From Schistocerca nitens (Eukaryota; Arthropoda; Insecta; Orthoptera; Acrididae), in the NCBI RefSeq assembly GCF_023898315.1, contig NC_064619.1, forward strand, positions 301,792,150-301,856,149: a stretch of DNA of 64,000 bases. Direction: 5' to 3'. Below are positions 45,700 through 57,492 of the stretch, in pieces. Every line of letters starts with the position of its first letter. The first letter of the stretch is position 1. Under the pieces are notes generated by a model, which was not told where the DNA came from, ran no database searches, and saw nothing but the letters and a program-made list of their open reading frames with translations. Position numbers and translations under genes: made by a program.

Positions 45700-46535
45700 G
45701 AGGCATGAACAGAAAGTGGAAAAACGAAGAGATTATTGTACATTAATGACCTTACAGACAATATTCGTAGTAACCTCTGACTTATCGCAGATATAGCAGT
45801 TACCTACAACGAATTACTGTCCAAAAAACGCTGCACAATATTCTCTCAGGTCTAATAATATTTCAAAGTGGTACAAATATTAGCAACTTGGTTTAAATGT
45901 TCAGAAATGTAAAACATAGTATGCTATGACTACAATATCAGTGAGTCATGGCTGGAATTGGTCAACTCATATAAATAACTGGGTGTAACAATTTGTAGGG
46001 ATATGAAGTGGGGACAATCACATACGCTCAGTCAGAGGTAACGCAAGTGGCAGATTGTCGTTCATTGGTAGTATTCTAGAGAAACACAATCAGTCTCCAA
46101 AGTAGCTTGCTTACAAGTCACTTATGCAATCCATCCTAGAAAACTGCCCAAGTGTGTGGGACCCCTAACAAATATGACTAATAGGTGATATGAACACATA
46201 CAGGTATTTTACTCACAGGAGAGCACGACAGAAATGTCGACAAACCTGAATTAGCAGACTCTTGAAGATAGATGTAAACTATCCCACGAAAGTCTGCCTA
46301 GTAAGTTTCAAGAAACAATTTTAAGTGATTAATCTAGAGATATACTACAACCTCCAACAAGTAGCTGTCATAGAATCATAAAGACAAGATAGGCTAATTT
46401 CAACATGGAAGAAGAATTTCAGTAATCGTTCTTCAAATGCTCCATACACCAATGGAACAGGAAAAAATCACAAATAACAGGTACTCTGTTATGCACTTCA
46501 CAGTGGTTTGCAGAGAATGGATATCGATGTGGAAA
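45700..46535 (+). mobile_element. CR1-like LINE 3' portion, heavily decayed
   Basis: Broken frames spell YINDLTDNIRSN, then an IADIAVTYNEL-like decayed FADD region, KYK*LGVTICRDMKWG and a C-terminal/3' region ending with GTGGTTTGCAGAGAATGGAT. Same family as the minus-strand element at 51190-54860. No intact frame. Confidence 0.7.
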
Positions 46536-46539
46536 ACTT

Positions 46540-49500
46540 TCCAAAATGTGAATATACCTGATAAAGCAAAATGTTTGGATTTACAGTACTGAGGAAAGTT
46601 ACAAACTGAAATTAAGAACACACGACATTGTCGTCTTCAACACCCCAAGCGCGCAAGAAAATTGAGTGTAGTGTAATACGTTTAATTGTTGAAAAGAGGT
46701 AGAATGTTTAGAATTTTAGTGTTTTATTTGTTTTTTGATAACAGAGAGAAATAAGGGAGTGTAAAATCCATAGCCAGAATGTGGAACAGTACTTATTAGT
46801 GTTACGTGAATAAAACTTTTCAGATGCACTGTCTTTGTAGTACAGGTAGCTTGAAAAATTGTAGCTAGTGTAATTGGCACCCAGTGCTGGACTGGGCTGG
46901 GCTCCACACCTTCTACGGGCAACATAATTTTTTTTTTTTATTTTTTTGTTTAATCCTGATCACTCCACTTTATTACTTCTGGAGACAAACACAAATTTAC
47001 TATGAAGTAAATGGTGCACGTTTAAATAACCTTTTTTGTGTGATGCAAATTCCGAACACAGAAAACACACTGTTCAAAGTCAAATTGTTTGCAACAATAA
47101 CGCATTACCTTCAACATTGTTTCACTGCTACATCAACGCAAAGTCGTAATAAACCAAACAATCGCAAAATATACTCTTTACAGCTTCATTTTGTTGCCTC
47201 ACTTGGCATAATTAGAGTTGATTCTTCTTCTTCCTCTTCCTCCTACTTCATTCTACTTTTTCTCCTTTTCTTTTGCCCTTCACAAAATTGTGCCTACAAA
47301 AAAGTGGCGGCAAGGATACTCGTCCCGTTTGCCATATCCTAGTTATACCACTACAGTGAGCACGAATGGCCAGCTTCAACAAGTAACAAAAGTTTGCATA
47401 TAAAGAAGTGCCGCAAGACACTGGGTGACCAGGTGTACATGCAGTGTGTACTTGGTACAAGGCAATGTGAGAATTTTATGAGTTATAACTGTATAAGCAA
47501 TATTTAACAGAACTGAAATGTGAAAGTTAAACTGTGCACTGCATTAACGTGATAACTCAATGTGAATGTATTTACTGATAATAGAAACCTGTAATTCTGT
47601 TGCTATTAATCGATCTGTAAAATATAAATACGGGAGAGTCAGGCACTGCGTTTGTTGACGTCATTTTCTGTTTATCGTTCGTATTCAGAATCATGCGATG
47701 TGGGGAGAGGGAGACTGAACATGACCAAGGAATTTGTAATGCACTACTACTCAACCTACCCGTGAAGTGAAGACAAAGGAAGCAGGGATGTGCTAATTAC
47801 CTCTTAACAGAAAATCGGACGACTCATTACGCAAAACCAAGATGATTGTATTTCATCTCTCTTAGATCCGTTCCTTAAGTTGGACTTCTATGGTTCTGCA
47901 TGCAAGAAACTATTGATTTTCAATATATTATGTCTGTAAACTGAATCAGCTAGAGCTGTGTTCACTGATCACATTCTTTCTAAGGAACCTGTCATTGAGA
48001 AGTAACTGCAACAGATAATCATTTGTTATTTCAAAAGGTGCAACTGTCAGTTCTGACAGTTTCTAAACTAAATTCAATTATCATTTACCAAGATTCATTT
48101 GCTCCACTTTGCATTGCACTGAAGTAGTGAATTATAAATTTGTGACTGACATATTAACTGTCTGTACTTGTTAATGAACGAGGCTCACTACAATACTGTG
48201 GCGTATTGTAATGGAAGCGTGGCTAATAGCACGTGCATATTCAAGTGTGAGTATGGTTTGTACAGTTGTTTATGTGAATGATATACAAAACTACTTACAT
48301 AAATGGGAGTGGGTGTGTGAGTTTATTTCCGTCAGTTGTTCTTGAGTGCTTATAAGTTCATTTGGTGGGAACAATGTCAGTTTTATTCAAACACTGTCAA
48401 ACTATTTTGCGTTGTTGCAAAGATGACATCCAAGTGACCTGATCAGTAGTCCGCTCATCTTTTATAACACTGCTGACTCCTACCAGGAACGGTCACAGTG
48501 CGCTAGTACATACTACGACTTTACATAATTTGTACGGGCAGTGTATGATATAAGAGGCAACCCCATACGACCTATGGTGTACAAGTCAATATACACATTA
48601 ACTGTGGTATTTTAGATTTTTAATAGTGGATCGCTGTTCAACTATAAATGGTACTTTCGATATATGTATGGTTGTCATATGCTCTGATCCCTGCAGATTT
48701 GTCTTAGTTCTTTGGTCGTCCTGGGGGAGGGTTTATGCACCTGTCTGAGGTAAGAACAGAGAACCTTTTTATATGTAGAGTAATTCTATTGATTGGAAAT
48801 AAATATATAATAATACATCTTAGTTGAAATTCACTAAACAAGGCCTCACACATCATTTCATTCATTTTATATTAAAAAACTAGTACTTTGTTAGTACATG
48901 TTGCCATTCAAGGTAGCAATATGTTCCACTTCCTTTCTACTGTGCGGATGAAAAATGGTCATGAAGGAACCTTGATTTGTGGCAGTAGTGCGCACATGTT
49001 ATTTTATTATTTTTGCCAGGGATGAAACGTAAATGTAAGCACTATACTGCCACATGATGTGATGGAGGGCAAGTGTTTTAATAATGGGAAGGAGCTGTTT
49101 ACACTTTGACATCACGACTTTGCGCTACCGTGAACACCAAAGAAGAAGAGGTCGAGACGATAATGGCTGTTGTTCCCAAAGAAAAAAAGAAAAAGAAGGT
49201 TGTATAGGATTACTTAATAAATTTCTTGCTTACTTCTTTACTTTGGAATACTAACGATCTATCAACAAGTTTGGTTATTGAGAGCTTAAATGTGAATGTT
49301 TAAATGATACGTTGAAGGTGTTATGGGAACTACTAAATACGTACGGATTTTGAAATGGAGTGGTTACAGGATTTCGTAGTTAGTTGGTAGCAAACATAAG
49401 TCGTCCATATCACAATGCTTTCCTGCAGACGGTGGAGAAATATAGCTACGGGTAGCGATCCATAGCAGGAGCACAAGTGCAGAAAGAGAAGATTTAAAGG

Positions 49501-51185
49501 TAAATGTGATTAAGAACATACGACTGACAGATCACATTCACGGAATTGGTATCCTGGTTAAGTACTCTCCAGCAGCGAACACCAGTAGTAACATTCCAGC
49601 ACGCTTACAAGCTCTCCTATAGACATATTTGGCATACTTCTTTATTGGGAACAATGAAAAGCTGAAGGCAATTGACGTTCACACGCACTGTACCTTGAAG
49701 GTGTAAAATTGACGTCCCACACTTTTGCCCGCCATACTGAATCGCGAGCTGTGATGTCATCTGGCAGCTACAGCTGGTTCGTTACAACAGTGTCACTCAG
49801 TTTTTCTATTAAGGCGTGCATGTGAATTCGTCTTGTTTATGTATTACTTACAATAGTATATATGTCATCATCTAACAAAAGAGAGGCACTAACACAAGTA
49901 CCTATTACAGTGAGTATGTAATTTTTCACTGTATGAAGGAATATAATAAAGCACGGTGGTAATGTGGTGTTTTGACTAAAGTGCTTTAGAGCACCCTAGC
50001 AAATTAAGGAAAGATTATCAAAAGGAGAAGTACTTAACCATACAAAAGATTTTTGAAAAACAGGAATAATATTTAACCCTATTTGTGAACATTTTTCGAT
50101 AATTTTAATATTTTTGTTGTTGACAAGTCAAAAGAATATTAAAAATATGATGCATGAGGGAGAAATGTTTGGATTACTAATGACTTGTTTGCAAAAATTT
50201 TCTTCCCGGCAAGTGAACATGACATACAAATAATATCACGAGTTCTATCAAGTATCATAATGGAATTTAAGCTCCATTCCGATGCTAGCAGAAAACAACT
50301 CATTCAGCAGCCAAATACTAATTAAGTACAGCTCAGAACAAATCAGTTGTAGGAATTACAACATGCTTCATTTCATATGATAGCCATGAAACACATGTAA
50401 TGTACCAAAAGAAGCAATAAACAGAAAAAATTATGCACGTGTCACAACTGAGGTGAAAAATATTTGGGACATAAAATAAAATTGTGTAGTCACAAGAATG
50501 GAGAGCGTTTTAATTTATTGTTCCGTAATTTAGTTTCAAAACTTGGGTGAGAAATGTCATGATGATATGCACCACTGATGATAATGTCTTTTTCAGATTC
50601 TTAGTTATCAGCAAATAAAGCAAACACTGGTTATTCGGGCTGCCAATTATCTGTGTACACTTCAGTGATTTTTGATAACGTAAAGTGTAATGTGAGGTAT
50701 TGTATCATCATTAAAATGTGTATATTTGTTTAGGACACTGATTTCTGGTTGTGGAGACATAGATAACAAAAACATCCATGAATGATTAAACAGCAGTACC
50801 CATGAACTGGGATTTAATTAGCTAAGTAATGCAAATGAAGTAAATAAGTGTGTTCCATTGAAGAAGAGTGTGACAGCAATGCAACTGAAGAACCCTTTAT
50901 CCACACCAAAGTCAATGAAGCGAACTGACCTGTTGTTAGAGAATTCATTTAGGTGGAACAATGTTTTAACACCCTGGGAAATGATCAGAATCACGAGGAA
51001 AAGAGTTAAGTAGTTCTGGTCACCAGGGTGATGCAAAACTTGTTTGATGTGTGTAGTTGATGACAGCTAGCTTCGTATACAGATTAATGACAAAATATGA
51101 AGGAAAAAGTTTTCAGTTACAGTGTTAGCAACAAACATCAAAACACAGTAACACATATTAAATACCTCCATGTAACGAACTTAAA
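46540..51185. other. 4.6 kb without a recognised gene or TE
   Basis: Mostly AT-rich unique-looking sequence. Open frames here (e.g. 46884-47342, 152 codons, with poly-Ser/Phe low complexity) have no domains. Two short ATG stretches that end at GT (49169-49206 and 49862-49910) could be start exons, but nothing confirms them. No terminal repeats, SINE heads or RT motifs were seen. Confidence 0.4.
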
Positions 51186-51889
51186 ATTTACCACCACTTC
51201 TGCACCTACACCTACACTTTCTGAACTAACATGAGGTGCATGACAGAGGGCATGTCCTTCTGTACAGTTATTAGGTTTCATTCCAATTCCGCTCACATAT
51301 GGAGCATCAGAAGAATGATTGATTGAATGCCTCTATGCGTGCAGTAATTATTCTAATCTTATCCTCAAGAGCCCTATGTGAGCAATATATAGGAGACTGT
51401 ATTATATTCCTAGAGTCTCCATTTAAAGCCAGTCCTTTAAACTTTGCTGACAGACTTTCTTGGGAAAGTTTACATCTATCTTCAAGAGTGTTCCTGCTTG
51501 GTTCCTTCAGTATCTCTGTAACACTCTCCCATGGATTGAAAAGACCTGTGCTGCTCTTCATTGTATATGTTCAATATCCCCTGTTAGTCCTATCTGGTAC
51601 AGGTCCCACACACTTGAGCAATATTCTAGAACTGGTCACACTAGTGATTTGTAAGCAATCTCCTTTGTAGACTGATTGCACTTCCCCAGTATTCTACCAA
51701 TAAACCAAAGTCTACCACCTGCTGCACCCACGGCTAAACGTATGTAATCATTCCATTTCATATCCCTACAAAGTGTTACACCCAGATATTTGTTTGAGTT
51801 GGCTGATTCCAGCAGTGACTATTGATATTATAGTCATAAGATACTATGTTTTTTTGTTTTGTGAAGTGCACAATTTTACACTTCCGAAC

Positions 51890-53720
51890 ATTTAAAACAA
51901 GTTGCCAATCTTTGCACCACTTTGAAATCTTATAAAGATCTGACTGAATAATTTTGCAGAGCTTCTTTCATGTAGTATTTCATTAAAGAGAACTGCATCA
52001 ACTGCAAAAAGCCTGATGTTACTGTTAATATAGTCTGCAAGATCATCTACATACAGCATGAAAAGTAAGGGTGCCAACACACTTCTGTGTGGCACACCGG
52101 AAGTTACTGATGATGACTCCATCCAAGACAGTATGCTGCGTCCCCCCTACCAAAAAGTCCTCAGTCCAGTCACAATCACTTGATACATCATATACAATAA
52201 GCTTAGGTGTGGTACTGAGTCAATTGCTTTTGGGAAATCAAGAAATACTGCATTTACCAAATTCACTTGATCCAAAGCTTAAGTTGGGTTTCACATGATC
52301 GATGTTTCAGGAATCCATGCTGGTTGGCATTAAGGAGGTCATTCTGTTCAAGATTCCTCATTATGTTTGAGCTCAAAATATGTTCAAAGATTCTACAACA
52401 AATCAATGTCAAGGATACTGGATTGTAATTTTGTAGATCACTTCGACCACCCTTCTTGTAGACAGGTGTGACCTCTGCCTTTTTCCAAGAATTGGGCAGA
52501 GTTTTTTTGTTCAAGGGATGTACAACAGATTATAGTTAGAAGAGGGGCTAACTCAGCCAAAACTTCATTATAGAATCTGACAGAGATTCCACTGGGCCCG
52601 GGAGCTTTTGTTCAATTTTAACAATTTTGGCCGTTTCTCCTTACCACTGACACTAATACTTATTTCACTCTTTTCAGTGATATGATGATTAAATTGGGGG
52701 TGATTCTCCTGGGTTTTCCTTTGTAAAGGAACATCTGAAAATGGAGGTAAACATTTTAGCTTTTGTTTTGCTACCCTCAATTTCAGTTTTTGTTTCACTC
52801 ACTAGGGACTGGACACTACCTTTGATGCCACTAACAGCCTTTACATACGACCAGAATTTCTTTGGGTTTTCTGAAATACCATTTGGCAATATTCTGCTGT
52901 GGTAGTCACTGAAGCCATCACACATTGTTCTCTTGACATCCAAACCTATTTCATTCAGCGTCTCTTTATCTACAGCCCTATGCTTTGTTTCACACCTATT
53001 ATGCAGTAATCTCTGTTTCTTTAGAAGTTTCTTTATGAACTGTTCTACTGGGTACATACCTATCCAGTGCATGGTCTACTATTCTCTTAAATTTCAGACA
53101 TAGTTCCTCTACATGCTCCAGCCCTGTGCTGAAAGTTTGTAGTTCCTAATTGAGATATGACACTACTGATTTTTCATCTAGCTTATTGAACATAAGAATC
53201 TTTCTGCTTGTTTTAGTTGCCCTTTGTACTTTGTAATCAGTGCTGCTGCAACTACATCATGGTCACTGGTGCCACTTTTGATGCAGACCGCCTCAAAGAG
53301 CTCAGGTCTATTTGTTGCCATTAGATCCAATGTTTCACAGAATGTCTTATCATGACCACCAGTGGCAAAACTGTAATTTTCTCAGTTAATTTTTGTATGA
53401 CTTAAGTCTCCACCAATGATTACAGTATGATTAGGGAACTTATGTACAAGTGATCTGAGATTTTCTCGAAAGTTTTCAGTTACATCAGACTATTAGTCAG
53501 GTAGGCGACAGATGAATCCAATTATCATTTTGTGCCAACTCCTGATACTGAGTCTTGCCCAAGCAATTTCACATGTAGCTTCAGTTTCTGTCTCCAGGGA
53601 TTTGGGTTTCTTGATTACTGTAACAAATACACCACTTCCATTTCCCATTTGCCCATACTTACAAAGTAAATTTAAATTTTTTCCAAAACATCTCACTGCT
53701 ATCAACTTCAGGTTTTAACC
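51890..53720 (-). pseudogene. LINE ORF2 remnant: endonuclease and reverse transcriptase
   Basis: Endonuclease end: YGQMGNGSGVFVTVIKKPKS and ARLSIRSWHKMIIGFICRLP (53705-53500). Linker: MCDGFSDYHSRILPNGISEN, PKKFWSYVKAVSG. RT: LPNSWKKAEVTPVYKKGGRS, DLQNYNPVSLTLICCRIFEH, ANQHGFLKHRSCETQL, SGVPHRSVLAPLLFMLYVDD and IRLFAVDAVLFNE, where the FADD box reads FAVD. Shifted frames throughout. Confidence 0.85.
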
Positions 53721-53959
53721 AGCTTTCTGTTCCTAGTATTATGTGAGTTGCACAGTTTTCAAACTCTGGCACTTTGTTGTGACTGCTTCGGCAGTGTACC
53801 ATTAGTGTTTTAATACTCTCACCTGTGGGAGGCATTTCTTTCCATCATACACCAATACTTCTGGGTTTCCTACAGCTATCGTTATATGGATTGGGTGGAA
53901 AGTCTCCTAATCTAAAAAGTCCTTGTGTGCACTCTACACACAGTCAACTACGTGAGTAG

Positions 53960-54825
53960 CAGCCTCTGATGTGTAGCATATACCTGACCCATTTAGGGAG
54001 CCCTACAGTTCTCAACCCTATAGTCGCAGTAGCTTGTTACAGAATGTTTGAAGTCTCTGGTTCAGCCCTTTCACTCATTTCAAAACTAAAGTGCCACAAT
54101 CAGTCCTGGGGATGATGCTGCAAATTGTGAGCTTCATTGAAACTCCATGCACAAGCCTGGTCTTCTCAATCTCCTCTTCCAGTTGCTGGAATTACCCAAG
54201 TATGACCTCAGAGTTCATATGAAAGGCACCATTTGTTCCAATGTGTGCCACAGTCTGCAGTTGGCTGTACAGTGTTCTCTCAATGGCTGCTGAAATAGCC
54301 TCTTCAACATGTTGAATGAAGTGCAATTGGAAATTTGTGGTAGGTCTTATGGGACCAAACTGCTGAGGTCATTGGTCCCTAAGCTTACACACTACTTAAG
54401 CTAACTTATGCTAAGGATGACACATACACCCATGCCTGAGGGAGGCCTCAAACCTCTGAATGAGGTGCTCAGGCATACGTACGGAGTGCACATTTTTGGT
54501 TTCAGTGAAAGACAGCATTCAGACTTGTAGATTAGGGAGACTTAACAATACCCTGAGTCCTCCCTGGTGCCCATCCACCCTGTACAGGCCAGCTAGATCT
54601 ACCATTGAAATGCCACTTACAATCAAGTGGATGAGTAATGACAGAACCTGTACTTTCTGCAGACGAGACATGACCCACAGGGCAGGATAGTACTTGAGGT
54701 ACACCTGGCATCGGTGTCACAGGTACATGACTCTCAGGAGCTCTTCTAACACACCGATTCACAGCAGCTGCCAATTGTTTGACAGTGGGCAGCGCGATTT
54801 CCAGCTGCTTACAAATGTCAACCAA
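53960..54825 (-). pseudogene. LINE ORF1 remnant with SGNH-hydrolase-like domain
   Basis: Reading 54300-54020 on the minus strand: ISAAIERTLYSQLQTVAHIG continuing TNGAF (cf. the SGNH block HIGTND, here D to G), then EEEIEKTRLVHGVSMKLTIC, SIIPRTDCGTLVLK and VKGLNQRLQTFCNKLLRL. The distribution of GTN and IIPR fits ORF1 esterases of CR1 elements, thought to assist in RNP or membrane association. Upstream piece 54825-54532 begins VDICKQLEIALPTVKQL. Stops at three places. Confidence 0.6.
54325..54456 (-). mobile_element. 5'-truncated SINE, family 2
   Basis: GGTCTTATGGGACCAAACTG, CACACTACTTAAGCTAACTT and ACCCATGCCTGAGGGAGGCC match the body of 36250-36455; the tRNA head is lost beyond the B box (CTCAAACCTC). 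Flanks TGAATGAAGTGC (54313-54324) and TGAATGAGGTGC (54457-54468) form a 12-bp TSD with one mismatch. Confidence 0.88.
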
Positions 54826-54860
54826 CTCATCCCATGTTCAAGAACAGCATTCACAGTGGG

Positions 54861-55070
54861 GCTGTGTTTTGGCTGGTGCAATGTATAAAAAGGCATCAAA
54901 CAAAAAACTTTAATTTAAGCTTGTTGATTATCTTTTAATCTGTTGAGCTAGAAGGTTGCTAATTTCATACAAGAACTGAAGCAAATACACAAAAGGAGAT
55001 TTCTATTAAAGTAACACAAAATCTGTGGTAAAAATTACCAGTTTCCTAAGACATTTTGATGTTAATTATA
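54861..55070. other. Spacer, nothing recognised
   Basis: AT-rich, no motif. Confidence 0.35.
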
Positions 55071-55666
55071 TGAGGATTGTCCAGAAAGTAATGCATCATA
55101 GTTTTTTTCCTTCAACAATTCTTTGTTGAACATAATGAGAATTACACACAGGAAAGAATGGTGCTTTATCTACACACCCTATTTTTCCATGTAATCTCCA
55201 TCCCGTTCTATGGGCTTCCTCCAGTGCAAAACAAGGGCATGTATACCCTCTGTCAGTACCAGTCCATGTCCTGGTGGTGAAGCCAGTGCATAAATGTGTG
55301 AATTACCTCCTCATCGTCCTCAAAATGTCTTCCACAAATTGTATCCTTTAATGGCCCAAACAAGTGGAAGTCCGAGGGGGCTAGGTCAGGTGTGACAGCC
55401 GTGGATGGTCTCCCTTACTGCTGTAAATTGTGGAGCTCTGCTGAACCGCCTTCTGATTACCTCACCCTCTGTGCCCAGTGACTAATTGTGCTTCTGTCGA
55501 CAGCAGATGCTCCGAAGACTTTGCACAAGCATTTGTGAATATTCCCCACAGTTTCTTTCTCTGCAGTGAGAAACTATCCTACAGCTACGCTATCTAACGT
55601 AGCATTCATAGCATTGTTTTCGGCTGAGAAAAAAAACGCAGTGCATTACTTTCTGGACAATCCTCA
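55071..55666 (-). mobile_element. Internally deleted mariner-like element
   Basis: Ends TGAGGATTGTCCAGAAAGTA and its reverse complement (TACTTTCTGGACAATCCTCA) give inverted repeats of about 26 bp. The minus strand still encodes DLAPSDFHLFGPLKDTICGR and HFEDDEEVIHTFMHWLHHQD, the C-terminal part of a mariner transposase including its third catalytic Asp region (PSD). The N-terminus is gone. TA lies at the left edge only. Confidence 0.88.
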
Positions 55667-56379
55667 AGGTTGTTGGAAAAGTCAAAAGCAGAGTTAATGA
55701 ATGATAAATGCAGATAATATATACAGTTACTCCTTTTTACGGGAAAACTAGATCCTACATAACATGTTTGTTAGAAAATCTGCTACAGTAACTAAATCAA
55801 AAACACCAGTTCACTACAAATTCTCATAGTTTTTACTAAGGACAATGGTAGCTTCCAAAAATTCTCAAAAACACATGTGTATGTGCATTGATATACAATG
55901 AAATTGAGAGGTGATGCATTCTTTGGCACAACTGCAAACCACAAACACTGATTTGCAACAAAAATAAATTACATATCCAAAACACTTGTACTGGTAACTT
56001 ATGAAAATATGGTTTTGTAAGCATAACATTTTTTCACATAATTTACAATGAAATTAGAGAATAATTGTTTTGAACAAGGATAGGCCTGATGTTCTCAAAA
56101 ATTTTAAAAAAGATTTATGCAGAAGACAAATAGAAGATTTGGCATTATGAGATAATAGCGGGGAAATGTAGCACATAATTATAAAATCTACAAGAAACCT
56201 ACTTTTGAAGTAGTGGCTGAGGATTTCGGATCAATGTAAAGTCATTTTGATGGGATACATTTTAAGCAAATGAAAATGTTCAAGTAAGTTTATACAAGTT
56301 TCTTATGAAGATGGCTTGGAAACTGGAAATCATAATCATTGGAAAAGTGAAAAAATAGTTTCACAAATTCAAAGAACCA
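55667..56379. other. Spacer, nothing recognised
   Basis: AT-rich, no motif or TE end seen. Confidence 0.35.
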
Positions 56380-56794
56380 GTATTTGTTACAGATGTGTAA
56401 TGAAACTTGGTTCCACAACAGGGTGTGCAAAGTGTGGTTTACTGGTTCTGGTACAAGCAAGAGCCCGTATGCCAAAAAGAGGAGCTGCCACCTGATGCCA
56501 AGTGACAACCAAAACAGTCACAGTACAAAAGCTGTGCATGCAACTGGGCCTGTGAGAGCTTGCGGCCAGCCTAATGCCATCACGACTGATTGCACTGAGG
56601 ATGTTGAGCAAGTAGATCCCACAGATCTGTGTGCTCAGCACCCACATGCCATCTACAATCTCACTAAACCTTGAATAGTAGAGTATGTGCACCCTGTCTG
56701 CTCCCCAAGACCTATGGCTGCTGTACTTACAGATGATAAGTGTTAACATGAACCTTGCCTTCACCTTCAAAAAGCCTGCTTTCAGGGTGCTCAT
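56380..56794 (-). mobile_element. I-type LINE fragment (post-RT region), decayed
   Basis: The minus frame ICKYSSHRSWGADRVHILYY, then ISRDGIRLAASSHRPSC resembles the segment after the RT in the 4.3-10.1 kb element (LKCLSHSTWGADRTGLLQFY ... HHEGLRLVTGAFRTSP). Short and diverged; clade assignment follows from this resemblance. Confidence 0.6.
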
Positions 56795-57486
56795 GCAACA
56801 AAGTTAAGAGCCAGAAACCATGTTGAATCTTGGTGTGACATCCCTCATTTGTTAAATAGGTAAATGAAGATCATGATGATGAGAGCAGATAAAAATAAAA
56901 CAAACAAACAAACATGTGCACACCAGTTTGCAAAAAATTTAAAACTAGTTTGTGTAGCCCCTTCCTCTAGCTTGATTACCGTTAGTTTGAAATGACACAG
57001 GTTGAAGGAGGGTACAAACATCCAGAATTGTCCATGAATATGGAACTGACTGATGGCAATAGTGGAAAGGGTTGCACTTAAAATAATTTCTTAAGGGAAT
57101 TCATTCTGCTACTCAAATATGTAAAGCACGACTTCACCATCTTATGACCGAATACAGCTTTATATTAGGAAAGACAATAGGAACACAGACAGCCTATCAT
57201 GAAAAACAAATTGATGAAGCCTAAATGTATAATTTATCTAAATCAATGCATGTGCCAATTTAATGCTCTTTTCATAGGAACCCATAACCGTGGGTTCAGG
57301 AAGTATCGATCTACCATCAACAACCTGATGCTGCTGCACTTATGCAAGTGACTTTTCTATGAAGACAGCATTGAACTGGTACATTCTTTGACTAAGGAAA
57401 GTCATCATCTTTAGGATCCAGGTAAGGCAACAGTTGCCTTTTGCTTCATGGCCTGCACTACAAAGTTATTTAACCACCTGCCTATG
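56795..57486. other. Spacer, nothing recognised
   Basis: Contains a short CAAA-rich run near 56898. No motif. Confidence 0.35.
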
Positions 57487-57492
57487 TAACAT

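Larger units (their letters stand above)
51190..54860 (-). mobile_element. CR1-like LINE with esterase-type ORF1, decayed
   Basis: The minus strand carries, in order, ORF1 (54825-53960) with an SGNH-esterase-like block, an endonuclease remnant (about 53720-53490), a linker, the reverse transcriptase (about 52560-51890) and a 3' region to about 51190. Many stops and frameshifts. A truncated SINE (54325-54456) is inserted in ORF1. Esterase-type ORF1 plus CR1/L2-type RT without RNase H argues for the CR1 group. Confidence 0.8.

Noticed and set aside
46884..47342. 152-codon plus-strand gene
   Set aside because: Low-complexity Ser/Phe/Leu runs from TTC/TCC repeats; no domain, no initiation context, no splice support.
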